Assembly: GCA_021730945.1 (NCBI GenBank)
Contig: JAKFYH010000021.1
Coordinates: 62,001-126,000, forward strand
DNA: 64,000 bases
From: Acidobacteriota bacterium
Lineage (GTDB): Bacteria > Acidobacteriota > Vicinamibacteria > Vicinamibacterales > UBA2999
Direction: 5' to 3'
Shown: positions 1 to 8,154 of the stretch, piece after piece
Numbering within the stretch: position 1 is the stretch's first letter
Layout: every line of letters begins with the position of its first letter
Made by a program: the position numbers and the translations under genes
The notes under the pieces: model-generated
What the model was told of the DNA's origin: nothing
The model's input: the letters and a program-made list of their open reading frames with translations, nothing else
Database searches by the model: none

Positions 1-603
1 GCGGCTGCCGGCCTGTTGGTGGAGAATTCGCCGGCGCCGAACAACCAATACGGCCTGGCGGTGGGATTTGTCTGGCCCGGCTTTCGCACCAAGGTGCTCG
101 GCTTCATTGCGGCCAGACCGGCCGCCAGTCGCGCCGGGGGATTTCTGCGCCAACTGCTCCACGGGGTGCGAGTCACCGCCCGGACGGTCGACATCCAAAC
201 CCACAGTCTGGGCGCCCGGGTCGCCTTGCAGGCCCTGTCCACCGACGACAGCCTCTGGGTGGACAACCTGATGCTGACCGCCCCGGCCGTGGACAACGAG
301 TGCCTGGAGCCGAACCAGGAGTTCTTCGAAGCCATCGACAGTTGTGGCCGCGTGGTGGTCTACCACTCGAAACACGATCCGGTCCTCAAGGCCTACGTCG
401 GCGCCGCGCTGGATCGCGCGCTCGGCAGCAAGGGTCCGGAGCACAAGAGCATCATTCTCGCGCAGTGCCCCAACGTGTTCGTCGTCGATTGCCAGTCGCA
501 GGTCAAGCAGCACAGCGACTACCGCAAAAAGGCGAAGTACATCGAACACTGGGCCGGGGTGTTGAGCCAGGTACCGCTGCCGCGCTACGACGCGCTTGCA
601 TGA
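1..603 (+). CDS. Alpha/beta hydrolase, DUF900-like, 5' end outside window
   Basis: Partial gene: the frame is open to base 1, so the start lies upstream and only the last 200 residues are visible. A nucleophile elbow reads THSLGAR near residue 69, an H-S-L-G variant of the lipase GxSxG motif, followed by an Ala/Leu-rich helix (VALQAL). Later strands carry candidate acid residues (YHSKHDPV) and histidines near the C-terminus (KQHSDY, EHW). The motif order resembles the DUF900 group of alpha/beta hydrolases. That assignment is inference; the substrate is unknown. The gene is followed by about 190 bases without a gene. Confidence 0.6.
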   Translation, partial: AAAGLLVENSPAPNNQYGLAVGFVWPGFRTKVLGFIAARPAASRAGGFLRQLLHGVRVTARTVDIQTHSLGARVALQALSTDDSLWVDNLMLTAPAVDNECLEPNQEFFEAIDSCGRVVVYHSKHDPVLKAYVGAALDRALGSKGPEHKSIILAQCPNVFVVDCQSQVKQHSDYRKKAKYIEHWAGVLSQVPLPRYDALA

Positions 604-783
604 ACCGCGTCTTGACGATTGACCGTCACAGGTGACCTCACGGGCCTGCGAACTATTCAGCGCCGGTTCCTGCGGTGTTGGGGGATATTTCCGACCCCCG
701 CGGCACCTCCGCTGTGGGGCGATCAACGGCCGGGTTCTTGCAGTCAGCCGGTTACAGCCGATTACCGGCTCTCGCATGTCAGG

Positions 784-789
784 TACAAT
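784..789 (+). promoter_or_regulatory. -10 hexamer TACAAT just before a start codon
   Basis: TACAAT (consensus TATAAT) ends 6 nt before the ATG of the small membrane protein. That spacing would put the transcription start at the start codon itself, so the mRNA may be leaderless. No convincing -35 is seen; ATTACC lies 17 nt upstream. Confidence 0.4.
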
Positions 790-795
790 GCCGTG

Positions 796-1335
796 ATGCT
801 CTCCCGTCCCTACACGTGGCCGTCGCGCCTCGAGCGGTATCGCTCGCTGGCCCGGACGACGGCGGTCGTGGCTGGAGCGCTGCTGGTGGCCTTCCACGGC
901 TGGCTGTTCGCGTCGCAAGCTGCGGCCGGACGGCTGGAGGATCCGTGGCTGGTCTTCCGCTGGATTGTCGCCGCCGGACTGGTGGCCGCCTTCGCCGGCC
1001 TTCGCCGGCGTGGCGTTTCAGTGTGGAGCCGTCAGGGCATTGCCGTGTGGGTGCTGGCGGCTTTGCTGCATGGCCCGGCCGTGGCCACCGACCTCGGCGA
1101 TTCCGTCAATGCGCTGGCGCTGCCGGAGACCGTGGCCACACTGGTGCTCCAGCAACTGGTGTCGGTGTCGACGCTGGTCGTCGCGCTGTGGTTACTGGCC
1201 GGTCTGCTCGCGACCCGCCGCGACCGGCACGCCCGCCTCTACGCTGGCCCGGTCGGCGCGACCGGCCTGGCCGGAATCTTCGGCGATGGGTTTTCCCCGC
1301 ACTACGCCTCTCGACCGCCTCCGCGCGAACGTTAA
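796..1335 (+). CDS. Small integral membrane protein of unknown function
   Basis: I do not recognise this 179-residue protein. It begins with a basic, aromatic segment (MLSRPYTWPSRLERY) and has about four hydrophobic stretches, roughly residues 20-40, 52-68, 80-97 and 110-133, separated by Arg-rich loops, so it is a multi-pass inner-membrane protein. The ATG is chosen because a -10-like TACAAT sits 6 nt upstream; a GTG one codon earlier is also possible. No ribosome binding site is visible. It ends about 70 bases before a TonB-dependent receptor on the same strand, which suggests but does not prove a shared role in uptake. Confidence 0.6.
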   Translation: MLSRPYTWPSRLERYRSLARTTAVVAGALLVAFHGWLFASQAAAGRLEDPWLVFRWIVAAGLVAAFAGLRRRGVSVWSRQGIAVWVLAALLHGPAVATDLGDSVNALALPETVATLVLQQLVSVSTLVVALWLLAGLLATRRDRHARLYAGPVGATGLAGIFGDGFSPHYASRPPPRER

Positions 1336-1371
1336 GACGCGTCTCCCTCTTAACTCATAGTTCGTAACTCT

Positions 1372-1390
1372 GAACCCGGTACCCGGGTTC
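1372..1390. promoter_or_regulatory. Perfect 19-bp palindrome before the TonB receptor
   Basis: GAACCCGGTACCCGGGTTC has 8-bp perfect arms around TAC and ends 15 nt before the receptor start codon. It could be an operator or an mRNA hairpin next to the ribosome binding site. Just upstream, AACTCATAGTTCGTAACTC is itself repetitive and resembles the junction repeats seen elsewhere in the window. Confidence 0.4.
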
Positions 1391-1405
1391 GCGGAGCATT
1401 TGATC

Positions 1406-4048
1406 ATGCGTAGCATTCGTGTCTTCATGTTTGCGGCGGCGCTCTTTGCCGCCACCCCCGGCCTGGCTGCCACCATTCGCGGTTCGGTCCTTGATTCGTC
1501 AGGCGCCGCGGTGCCGTCGGCGCAGGTCATCCTGCGCGCGGTCGCCAGCGGCCAGGAAACCGTCGTCGAAACCGATGGCCAGGGGCGCTATCGTGTCGAC
1601 GCGCCGGCCACCGGCACTTACCTGGTGATCGTCAGCCGTGCGGGCTTTTCCGAAGCGGCGCGCACCGTTGTCGTGGAACAGGCCGAGGCGGAGCTGGAGC
1701 TTTCGTTCGCACTCGACATTGGCGTGCTGAGCGCCGAGGTCAGCGTGACGGCCAGCCGATCGGAGCGCGAAGTGCGCCAGATCCCGCTGCACGTCGAAAC
1801 CATTTCCCAGGCGGCGATCGAACAGTCGAACCCGCTGTCGACCGGCGACACCCTCGCCTCGGCGGTCAACGTGACACCGGTGGGCAACGGGCCGTTTGGC
1901 GTGCGTCCGCGCCTGCGCGGCCTGGACTCCACGCGACTGCTGGTGCTGGTGGACGGCGAGCGCCTGAACACCGCCCGCCAGGCCACCGACCGGACCGGCG
2001 CCGAGGTGGGCTTGATCTCGCCTGATGCCATCAGCCGGGTCGAGGTCATCAATGGCGCCGGCACCCTGATGTACGGATCCGACGCGCTGGCCGGCACGGT
2101 CAACATCATCACCAACGAGCCGTCGTTCTCGCCGACCCGCCAACTGCTGTACGGCTTCAACGGCTTCTACAGCTCGAACGAGAACGGCATGCGCGGCACT
2201 GCAACCCTGGGCGCCACCTCGCCGATTGTGAGCTTCCGGGTGCAGGCGGGCGCCGAAAAATACGACAACTACCAGGCGGGCCGGCTCGGCGTCGAAGACA
2301 CGAAGCCCTTCTTTGCCTCGGGCCAGCTCAAGCAAGTCGATACCATCGACACCAACTTCGGGTTTGCCTTCAAGGCATTTCCCGACCCGTTCAACATGCC
2401 GTTTGTCAGGACCGACCGCGAGATTCTGAATTCGCAGGCGGAGGGCAAGTTTGTCAATGCCACGACCCTCGTCAAGCTTGGTGAGCGCCGCTCCTTGCGC
2501 GTGCGTTACCAGAGCCGGCGGATGGAAGACGTGGGGTTTCCCGACTTCGAGCAGCCCTACTTCTTTAACGACACCTCGCTGCCGCACAGCAACCTCGATC
2601 GCGTGTCGGCGCGCTACGAAGCCCAGGCCATCACGCCGTGGCTCGCCAACCTGTCGATGACGGCGTATTACCAGCGCACCGAGCGGTTGTTGCGGACGAC
2701 CTTGCCGGTGCAGTTCCCGGCGCCGACGCCGGTGGTGTTCTTCCCGATTACCGTGATGCGCCTCGACATAGTGTCTGACACCGAGCAGCGGGTGTGGACC
2801 CCCGGCCTCGACCTGAACGCCGTCTTTGTGCCGGCGAAGAACCACGTGCTCACGGCCGGCGCCACGTTCTATCGCGACCGCAGCAGCGACCGCCGCAGCA
2901 CCGCGACCACGACGTCGCTGGTTGGCCAGGTGGTTCTTGGCGCGCGCGGTCCCGCCGCCGTACCGCTGCCGGCGCCCCTGGCGCTGGGCCCGGCCTCGAT
3001 CGCGCGGCCGGTCCGCGTGCCCGACGCCAGCCTGCGCGACATCGGGATCTTCGCGCAGGATGAGTGGCGGGTGCGGCCGTCGCTATCGGTGATCGCCGGG
3101 CTGCGCGGTGACTTCTATACCGTCAACACCGAAGCCACGCCCGGCTACGACGTGCTGAGCGTGATCGGCAACGCGCAGCCCGCAATCGACCTGTCAACCC
3201 TGCCCAACCCGGCCGGCGCCACCTATTCGCGCAACGCCCTTACCGGCGACATCGGCGTGGTCGCCAACCCCGACGGCGCCGTCAATCCCTTCGTCCGCTT
3301 CGGCCGCAGCTATCGCCACCCCAACCTGGAGGAAATGCTGTTTGCCGGTCCGGCCACGGCCGGCAGCATCGTCCCGAACGTGACGGTCGAGCCCGAAACC
3401 GGCAACAACTTCGATGCCGGCCTGAAGTTCAGGGCCGGCCGCGTCTCGGGCGGCGCCTATTACTTCCTGAACCAGTACCGCAACTTCATCGCGCAGGACC
3501 TGGTGGTGGCCGCCAACAGCTCGGGCGCCCTGGCCCAGGCCACCAACTACGGCGACGTGCGTATCACCGGTGTGGAGCTTTCGGCGGCCGCGCCGATCGT
3601 GCTGCGCCCGGGCGTGTTGACCCTGGTCGGCAGCGCGGCCTTCGCCCGCGGCACTGTCACCGACGGCGTGAACCCGCTCGACAAGAGCTCACTGGCCGAC
3701 ACGCCGTTTGACAACATCACCCCAGCCAAGGTGATTGCCAGCGCCCGCTTCACCCAGTCGAGCGGGCGGTGGTGGTTGGAATACGGCATCCGCAACCAGG
3801 CCAAGGTCACGCGGGTGGCCGCGACGCTGCTCGATTCGCCGTTCCTGATCGCCCAGGACCTGCTCTCGCTCGACGGCTTCACCGTGCACCGTGCCGGCTT
3901 CGGCATCAACCTCACCCGTGGCCGCGATCGGGTGGGCCTGGTGTTCGCCGTGGAGAACTTCGGCGACACCTACTACCGCGAGCACTTCCAGTTCGCACCG
4001 GCCCGCGGTCGCAGCTTCACCGTCGGCCTCAACGTCGGCGCGTTCTGA
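1406..4048 (+). CDS. TonB-dependent receptor with carboxypeptidase-regulatory-like domain
   Basis: Outer-membrane receptor (880 aa) for energised import of a ligand I cannot name. Residues 1-22 form a signal peptide ending LAA. Residues about 24-105 form a CarboxypepD_reg-like beta-sandwich (RGSVLDSSGAAVPSAQV), common in Bacteroidota and Acidobacteriota receptors. The plug follows at about 115-235 (VSVTASRSEREVRQIP, then VLVDGERL and GTLMYGSDALAGTVNI), and a 22-strand-type barrel fills the rest and ends in Phe, the usual outer-membrane insertion signal. The plug resembles haem/colicin-type receptors, but that does not fix the substrate. The ATG is chosen over a TTG two codons earlier because GGAG lies 9 nt upstream. 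A TonB-like protein is encoded near 22-23 kb. Confidence 0.9.
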   Translation: MRSIRVFMFAAALFAATPGLAATIRGSVLDSSGAAVPSAQVILRAVASGQETVVETDGQGRYRVDAPATGTYLVIVSRAGFSEAARTVVVEQAEAELELSFALDIGVLSAEVSVTASRSEREVRQIPLHVETISQAAIEQSNPLSTGDTLASAVNVTPVGNGPFGVRPRLRGLDSTRLLVLVDGERLNTARQATDRTGAEVGLISPDAISRVEVINGAGTLMYGSDALAGTVNIITNEPSFSPTRQLLYGFNGFYSSNENGMRGTATLGATSPIVSFRVQAGAEKYDNYQAGRLGVEDTKPFFASGQLKQVDTIDTNFGFAFKAFPDPFNMPFVRTDREILNSQAEGKFVNATTLVKLGERRSLRVRYQSRRMEDVGFPDFEQPYFFNDTSLPHSNLDRVSARYEAQAITPWLANLSMTAYYQRTERLLRTTLPVQFPAPTPVVFFPITVMRLDIVSDTEQRVWTPGLDLNAVFVPAKNHVLTAGATFYRDRSSDRRSTATTTSLVGQVVLGARGPAAVPLPAPLALGPASIARPVRVPDASLRDIGIFAQDEWRVRPSLSVIAGLRGDFYTVNTEATPGYDVLSVIGNAQPAIDLSTLPNPAGATYSRNALTGDIGVVANPDGAVNPFVRFGRSYRHPNLEEMLFAGPATAGSIVPNVTVEPETGNNFDAGLKFRAGRVSGGAYYFLNQYRNFIAQDLVVAANSSGALAQATNYGDVRITGVELSAAAPIVLRPGVLTLVGSAAFARGTVTDGVNPLDKSSLADTPFDNITPAKVIASARFTQSSGRWWLEYGIRNQAKVTRVAATLLDSPFLIAQDLLSLDGFTVHRAGFGINLTRGRDRVGLVFAVENFGDTYYREHFQFAPARGRSFTVGLNVGAF

Positions 4049-4156
4049 AGCCGGCCAGGTGAACGCATCACTGGTCCATAGCGCTTGAATCGATCCGGGG
4101 AGTACCGGGTGCAGGTTAAGACCGACTGCGTCCAATCGGTCCTGCCCCCGTGCTCG

Positions 4157-5077
4157 CTATTTCATTTTGTGCAGGTCGGCTTCCGCGGCGATGAAGCCGA
4201 ACGCATTCCAGCCGCCGCCCGAGGTCACCACCCGCAGGATCTCGCGCGCCTTGGCCGGGTTGCCGGTGACGAAGTAGTAGTTGGCCACGCCGTAGCCCTG
4301 GGTGGCGATGGTCGTGTCGTCGGCCTTGGCCGTGTCGAGCAGCGCCTCCGGCTTCTCGAGGCCCTTGTACATCAACAACCGGCGGTGGTACGAACCGTTC
4401 TCGAGGATGTCCATTTTCGGCGTGATGCGTTCGAGCACCTTGGCGGCATCGGCCTTGCGGTTGAGCCGCATCAGCGTCATCCACATCCAGTCGCTGGTTG
4501 CCGCCACCGAATCGTCGTTGTTGGACACCTTCATGCACTCGACGTAGGCGTCGTAGGCCTTGGCGAAATTACCCTGCAGGTAGTACGCCAATCCCAGGTG
4601 GTACCAGATGTTGAACTGCAGCGTGCTGCGCGGCTTGCCGGCGGCGTTGGGAGCGCCGTCGGGCTCGATCTCGTCCGGCTGTCCCTTGATCAACTGGGTC
4701 GCCTTCTCGAAATCGGCCTGGGCCTTGGCGAACTGGCGGATGCTCAGGTAGCGATGGCCGCGGTGGCGGTAGAACTTCGGGTTGTCAGGGTACAACTCCG
4801 CGCCCTTGGTAAACATGGCAATGGCGTCGTTGTAGCGCCACAGGTAACCGAGGCGGCGGCCCACCCAGATGATGGCTTCGGCATCCTTCGGATTGGCGGC
4901 CAGCACCTTCTCGGCCTGGGCGAGGTCGGCGTCCAGTTTCTGTTTATTGGGGATGGCGGCCGGCATCATCAGAGACTTGCCGTCGAGCGACATCGCCTCC
5001 GGCTTGCCGCTCTGGGCAGCCACGGGATGGGCGGTTGCCGCGATTACCACGGCCACGATCAACATCACACGCTTCAT
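4157..5077 (-). CDS. Secreted tetratricopeptide-repeat protein
   Basis: A 306-residue protein with a signal peptide (MKRVMLIVAVVIAATAHPVAAQ) and several TPR-like helix pairs between about residues 60 and 290. Examples are AIIWVGRRLGYLWRYNDAIA and FYRHRGHRYLSIRQFAKAQA, with the usual small residues at helix contacts and NP turns between repeats. TPRs bind proteins, so it is probably a periplasmic scaffold; the partner is unknown. GAGGAG lies 6 nt before the ATG. It begins 11 bases after the end of rmuC on the same strand, so the two are probably co-transcribed. Confidence 0.8.
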   Translation of the reverse strand: MKRVMLIVAVVIAATAHPVAAQSGKPEAMSLDGKSLMMPAAIPNKQKLDADLAQAEKVLAANPKDAEAIIWVGRRLGYLWRYNDAIAMFTKGAELYPDNPKFYRHRGHRYLSIRQFAKAQADFEKATQLIKGQPDEIEPDGAPNAAGKPRSTLQFNIWYHLGLAYYLQGNFAKAYDAYVECMKVSNNDDSVAATSDWMWMTLMRLNRKADAAKVLERITPKMDILENGSYHRRLLMYKGLEKPEALLDTAKADDTTIATQGYGVANYYFVTGNPAKAREILRVVTSGGGWNAFGFIAAEADLHKMK

Positions 5078-5088
5078 GAACGATCTCC

Positions 5089-6372
5089 TCAGGTGGTTTT
5101 CACCGGTTTTGACTCTGTGCTCGTCGCCTCGTCGGCGGTGTCAGTATCGAAGTCGGCGTCGAGCAGGCCTTGTTGAGTAGGCCCGTCCAGCCTCCTGGCC
5201 GCGGTTTCCAGCGGATCAATCAATGGTATTTCCTTGGCGCTGCCGGCACCGAGTTCCCGGAAGCGCCGGGCCTTGACCAGGACGTTGTTCTCGAATGAGC
5301 CAATCACCTTGTTGAACGTTGCGAAGGTGCCGTCCATTCGCCGCCGCAAGTCCTCGAGGTGTTCGGCCATCGACGCCACGCTTTCGTGCAGCGATCGGCC
5401 CAGCCGGCTGATCTCTTCGGCGTTGATCGTCAACCGTTCCTGCCGCCACCCGAACGCCGCGGCCCGCAACAGGGCGATCAGCGTCAGCGGACTGGCAATG
5501 ATGACGTTCTGTTTCACGCCGTAGTCGATCAACAACGCGTCCTGTTCCAGCGCCGCCATGTAAATGGCTTCGGCCGGCAGGAACAGCACCACCATCTCCG
5601 GCGATGCCGGAAACTGGTCCCAGTAGGCCTTGGCGCCGAGCTTGGCGACATGGTCCTTCACCTGGCGCACGTGGTCGGCCAGCTTGCCGCTGCGGATGCC
5701 GTCGTCGGCCGCGGCCTGCGCATCGAGGAACGCTTCGAGCGGAGCCTTGGCATCGACCACGATCGAGCGGCCGCCAGGCAAGTGGATGATCATGTCGGGC
5801 CGCAGGCGGCCGGCTTCGGTAAAGATGGTGGGCTGCTCGTCGAAGTCGCAGTGGTCCATCATGCCGGCCAGCTCGACCACCTTGCGCAGTTGCACTTCGC
5901 CCCAGCGGCCGCGCACGCCCGGTGACCGGAGCGCCCTGACCAGGTTCTGGGTCTCGAGCTGCAACTGCTGCTGCGTCTGGCCCACCAGGCTCAGCATCGT
6001 GCGCATGCTGGCGCTGTCGTCGGCGCGGCTCTTTTCGACTTCCTTCAGCTTGGCATCGACCTGGTTCAGCGTGTCCTTGATCGGCGCGACCAGCGACCCC
6101 AATTCTTGCTGCCGCCGGGTCAGGTCGATCGCCGCTTCCTTGTGGACGTTGCCGATCTTCTGGTCGGCCAGCTTGATGAACTCGTCGGTGCTCGACTTGA
6201 GCGTCGCCGCCGCCATCGACGCGAACGTGTCGCGCCATTGCTCTTGCTGCGCGGTCCGGGTCCGCGACGACAACAGCCACCCGGCGGTGAACCCGGCGAC
6301 CAGCGCCAGAACAATTGCGAGTGTCAATTCCAATTCGAGTCGGATCGTAACCCGGAACCCCCGGCCGGCCAT
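5089..6372 (-). CDS. rmuC: DNA recombination protein RmuC family
   Basis: RmuC-family protein of 427 residues. In E. coli the family limits recombination at inverted repeats and is nuclease-related; the exact activity is not settled. The N-terminus has one membrane anchor (LTLAIVLALVAGFTAGWLL, about residues 14-32), then a coiled coil to about residue 125. The conserved core follows, with RSPGVRGRWGEVQLRKVVELAG, RPDMIIHLPGGRSIVVDAKAPL and SPLTLIALLRAAAFGWRQE, all typical of the family. The start is uncertain: the ATG gives nine residues before the anchor and TTG codons lie slightly downstream. It is the first gene of a likely two-gene unit with the TPR protein. RmuC's link to inverted repeats is notable given how many such repeats this window holds. 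Confidence 0.92.
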   Translation of the reverse strand: MAGRGFRVTIRLELELTLAIVLALVAGFTAGWLLSSRTRTAQQEQWRDTFASMAAATLKSSTDEFIKLADQKIGNVHKEAAIDLTRRQQELGSLVAPIKDTLNQVDAKLKEVEKSRADDSASMRTMLSLVGQTQQQLQLETQNLVRALRSPGVRGRWGEVQLRKVVELAGMMDHCDFDEQPTIFTEAGRLRPDMIIHLPGGRSIVVDAKAPLEAFLDAQAAADDGIRSGKLADHVRQVKDHVAKLGAKAYWDQFPASPEMVVLFLPAEAIYMAALEQDALLIDYGVKQNVIIASPLTLIALLRAAAFGWRQERLTINAEEISRLGRSLHESVASMAEHLEDLRRRMDGTFATFNKVIGSFENNVLVKARRFRELGAGSAKEIPLIDPLETAARRLDGPTQQGLLDADFDTDTADEATSTESKPVKTT

Positions 6373-6535
6373 CGCGCAGCGCAGGATCCGCGATCACCAA
6401 TTCGTCGCCAGGCGCCGGATTCTGACCGGCCGCCGCCACCCGCCTCCGGCGCTTGCATTTTGCGTAACTGCTTAGCCCGCTTCGGGTTAGCATAGCTGCG
6501 GCATCCCGGCTGTGGCTGGAAGGCCAGTTGCACCA

Positions 6536-8098
6536 ATGATTCGAGTGCTCCCATCGGTGAGCGAACCCACGATCGCCGTCGTCGACGGCTTCGGTCGTCG
6601 AACCGTCGGGATTGATTCCGACAGCGGCGACGAAGTCGAGATTCTCGAACTATCGACGGCGCTCGTCGAACACACGGGATTCGTGGCGGCGCTTGGCGAG
6701 CGCGTCGCACGCTTTGCCACCGTGCGGCACGCCTCGTACGTCCACTTGCGCCGACTCGATCGCCCGGCTGCCGACCGGCTCACCCTGGTTTCCGATCTGA
6801 CGGTTGGATGGCGCCTGTCGCAGATGCTGACGGCGTCGGCGACGATCGGTGCGCCACTCGACATCACCGTGGTCATTGGCCTGTTGCGGCAGCTACTGCC
6901 GGCAGTGGCGCTGTTCGGGCGTCACAACCGGGACGCCGCGATCGGCGCCCTGTCGCCGGAGCGCCTGATCGTCACGCCGCAAGGCCGCGTGGTGATTGCT
7001 GAACACGCCTTTGGCCCGGCCCTCGAGAAGCTGAACCTCGGCCGCGAGCGGCTGTGGCGGGATTTCCGTGTCTGCATGGCGCCCTCGGCCGGCCTGCCGC
7101 GCGCCAACGCACGCGCCGACGCCCACGCGATTGGCGTCGTCGCGCTGGCCCTGCTGCTCGGCCGTCCGCTCGCCGAAGACGAGTACCCGGGCCAGTTGGC
7201 GACGCTGGTCGAGTCGGCCGTCGAACGTCGCGGCGCGCAGACCACGCCGCTCTCTAAAGCCATGTCCAACTGGCTGTCCCGCGCGCTGCAGCTTGATATC
7301 AGCACCGCGTTCCAGTCGGCGCACGAAGCCCAGGTGGCGTTTGAATCGGTCCTGGCGAGTGATCGCGAATACGTCACTTCGTCCAGGGCGCTCGACGAGT
7401 GGGTAACCTCGGTCGGCACCGTCATCGACCAGCCGTCCAGAGGCACCGCAGCGCTTCAGCCCCCGGCGGTGGCACCGGCATCAGCCGTCGCCCAGCCTCA
7501 GACCGGCGAGCTTCCGCGAGATCTCGCCGAAGCGGACTTGGTCCGCGACGGCGGGCCCAAGACTCTATTCTTGGTTCAGGCCCCTGTAGTCCTGGCGCTG
7601 GTGGCGCTTGCGATCGTCCAGTCCCTTGCCCTGGTGTGGTTGTGGAATCGCGCGCCCGGCGAGCCGTCCGCGGGCGACGGCGAGTTGGTCGTGCAGTCAC
7701 GCCCGGTCGCCGCCCGTGTCTCGATCGACGGCGAGGAGCGCGGCGTCACGCCGATCACGCTGACGTTGCCGGCCGGCGCGCATGTGCTCGAGGTCCAGAG
7801 CGGCCGGTCCGAACCACGCGTGATTCCGTTGACCATTGCCGCCGGCGTCCAGACGGCGCAGTACATCGAACTGCAGAACGTGGCCATGACCGGTGGTCTC
7901 GATGTTCGTAGCGATCCGCCCGGCGCGCGCGTCACCATCGATGGCCAGCCGCGCGGTACCACGCCGGTCACGGTGCGGGACCTCGCGCCCGGCGACCACC
8001 AGGTCGTGCTCGAGGCCGGCGGCCGCAAGGTCACTCAGGCCGTGAGAGTCGATGCCGGCATTACTGCACAGCTTGTCGTGCCCTTGCCTCGCCGCTGA
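6536..8098 (+). CDS. Pseudokinase-like membrane protein with two C-terminal PEGA domains
   Basis: A 520-residue protein. Residues about 90-280 look like the C-lobe of a eukaryotic-like Ser/Thr kinase: LSPERLIVTPQGRVVIAEHAFG matches the catalytic-loop/DFG region and RADAHAIGVVALALLLGRPL matches the helix-F region. The HRD aspartate and the DFG motif are missing (EHAFG), so catalysis is unlikely. One membrane helix follows (about 345-367, VLALVALAIVQSLALVWLW), then two PEGA domains (DGEERGVTPITLTLPAG and DGQPRGTTPVTV) that would lie outside the membrane. PEGA domains are thought to bind envelope polymers or proteins. The ATG is preferred over an upstream GTG; the start is uncertain. It may relay envelope state to a cytoplasmic partner (inference). 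An M23 peptidase gene follows. Confidence 0.75.
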   Translation: MIRVLPSVSEPTIAVVDGFGRRTVGIDSDSGDEVEILELSTALVEHTGFVAALGERVARFATVRHASYVHLRRLDRPAADRLTLVSDLTVGWRLSQMLTASATIGAPLDITVVIGLLRQLLPAVALFGRHNRDAAIGALSPERLIVTPQGRVVIAEHAFGPALEKLNLGRERLWRDFRVCMAPSAGLPRANARADAHAIGVVALALLLGRPLAEDEYPGQLATLVESAVERRGAQTTPLSKAMSNWLSRALQLDISTAFQSAHEAQVAFESVLASDREYVTSSRALDEWVTSVGTVIDQPSRGTAALQPPAVAPASAVAQPQTGELPRDLAEADLVRDGGPKTLFLVQAPVVLALVALAIVQSLALVWLWNRAPGEPSAGDGELVVQSRPVAARVSIDGEERGVTPITLTLPAGAHVLEVQSGRSEPRVIPLTIAAGVQTAQYIELQNVAMTGGLDVRSDPPGARVTIDGQPRGTTPVTVRDLAPGDHQVVLEAGGRKVTQAVRVDAGITAQLVVPLPRR

Positions 8099-8134
8099 GG
8101 GGATTTTTACACCCCTTTGCACGGCCAGGTTTGC

Positions 8135-8140
8135 TAGGAT
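8135..8140 (+). promoter_or_regulatory. -10-like TAGGAT before the M23 peptidase gene
   Basis: TAGGAT ends 14 nt before the ATG, giving a very short 5' leader of about 8 nt. Just upstream, AGGGG and CCCCT flank a T-rich loop, a weak hairpin at the end of the PEGA gene. Confidence 0.35.
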
Positions 8141-8154
8141 CAACCGACTTTTCC

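Noticed and set aside
2770-2780. Copy of the GTGTCTGACAC palindrome inside the TonB receptor gene
   Set aside because: It is part of normal coding sequence, lacks the long arms seen at 47.2 kb, and is probably chance.
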